The notes beneath the pieces were generated by a model. That model ran no database searches, was not told where the DNA came from, and was given only the letters and a program-made list of their open reading frames with translations. DNA of 64,000 nt from Neisseriaceae bacterium (GTDB taxonomy: Bacteria; Pseudomonadota; Gammaproteobacteria; Burkholderiales; Neisseriaceae): assembly GCA_017991555.1 (NCBI GenBank), contig JAGOQM010000004.1:144273-208272 (forward strand), written 5' to 3'. This document shows, in pieces, positions 63,475-64,000 of this stretch. The position numbers and the translations under genes were made by a program. How positions within the stretch are numbered: the stretch's first letter is position 1; each line of letters begins with the position of its first letter.

Positions 63475-64000
63475 ATGGACACACGCTTACCCCTTTTGCC
63501 GCTGCGCACTTTTGTGGCCATCGCTCGCGAGGGCAGCATTAAGGCCGCCGCCCAGTCGCTGCACGTGACCTCTGGCGCGGTCAGCCAGCAGCTGCGCCAG
63601 CTAGAGGCCCATTTGGGCCAGAGTCTGTTTGTGCGCACGCGTGAGGGCATGATGCTGACCGAAGCCGGCCAGCGGATTTACCCGGTGCTGCGCCAGGCGT
63701 TTGCGCAAATCAACAGCGTGACCGAGCTGGTGGCTGCCACCAAGGCGCGGCAAACCGTCGCCATCAGCACGGTGCCGTCTTTTGCGGCCTCATGGCTGGT
63801 GCCGCGTTTAAATCGCTTCCATGAGCGTCATCCCCACATTGAGGTAAGGGTAGAGGCCACGCCTAAGCTGGTGGACTTAAAGCGGCGGCAGGTGGACATT
63901 GCCCTGCGGCATGGCCTAGGCGTTTATCCGGGGCTCAAAAGCATTCGCTTATTGGCGCCCAAAATGGTACCGGTGTTGAGCCCGCTGCTGTTGGCACAGC
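63475..64000 (+). CDS. LysR-family regulator (GcvA-like), 3' end outside the window
   Basis: The frame is open from the ATG at 63475 to the window edge (175 residues visible). The N-terminal winged helix is LPLLPLRTFVAIAREGSIKAAAQ...TSGAVSQQLRQLE, with LFVRTREGMMLTEAGQ after it. The effector domain begins near residue 92 (VAISTVPSFAASWLVPRL), a form typical of the GcvA subgroup. AAAGG lies just before the start. The target gene is not in view. Confidence 0.9.
   Translation, partial: MDTRLPLLPLRTFVAIAREGSIKAAAQSLHVTSGAVSQQLRQLEAHLGQSLFVRTREGMMLTEAGQRIYPVLRQAFAQINSVTELVAATKARQTVAISTVPSFAASWLVPRLNRFHERHPHIEVRVEATPKLVDLKRRQVDIALRHGLGVYPGLKSIRLLAPKMVPVLSPLLLAQ

Noticed and set aside
1..64000. CRISPR arrays, prophage, toxin-antitoxin or defence islands
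   Set aside because: No regularly spaced direct repeats, integrase, transposase or defence gene was seen; apart from the repeats and the sRNA locus the content is core metabolism.

Overview
The window reads as chromosomal DNA of a betaproteobacterium in the order Neisseriales, most likely Neisseriaceae. The evidence is the gene order sdhCDAB-sdhE-gltA-sucA-sucB-lpdA-(small orf)-sucCD, the pilF-pilG-pilD-coaE-zapD-yacG cluster, neisserial-type 16-strand porins, the dadA/lrp pair and a tandem small-RNA locus beside lrp. I cannot name a genus. I saw no repeated neisserial DNA uptake sequence, and an NAD-dependent malate dehydrogenase is present. Base composition is near 50% GC, and G exceeds C on the + strand in the stretches I sampled, even inside minus-strand genes, so the window probably lies on one replichore.

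Layout. 0-7.6 kb: the 3' part of an MHS-type transporter, relA, mutY and a 23S rRNA methyltransferase, then an inverted repeat element (R1) and a lone amino-acid ABC permease. 7.8-21.9 kb: ribF-ileS-lspA-ispH, tRNA-Phe, an ion or citrate transporter, tenA, then pgi-pncC, orn, an M48 protease with rsgA, and comEA. 22.4-26.8 kb: three tandem porin genes, each with its own terminator. 27.1-32.4 kb: the type IV pilus assembly cluster running into coaE, zapD and yacG; its PilD lacks the zinc-binding cysteine region. 32.5-39.3 kb: valS, a second copy of the repeat (R2) in inverse orientation, glyA, a low-molecular-weight phosphatase and an unrecognised 370-residue protein.

39.3-40.6 kb holds no protein gene but carries three copies of one small RNA (about 90 nt each). 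Each has its own promoter, a 5' hairpin, an unpaired CU-rich stretch with two anti-Shine-Dalgarno motifs and a terminator; the copies lie about 440 bp apart. I read these as relatives of the neisserial sibling sRNAs (NmsR / RcoF / NgncR_162-163), which are known as a pair and repress TCA-cycle and methylcitrate-cycle genes under control of the stringent response. Both ends of that circuit are here: relA at 1.4-3.6 kb and the TCA cluster at 49-62 kb. The unpaired stretch is complementary to the ribosome binding sites of gltA and lpdA.

40.6-47.6 kb: a DUF4105 protein, lrp divergent from dadA-alr, an exported protein, a nucleosidase and mdh. 48.0-61.9 kb: a GntR/UTRA regulator and the TCA cluster. 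62.2-64 kb: a DUF883 / YqjE / YqjK-like membrane-stress trio and the 5' part of a LysR regulator cut by the window edge.
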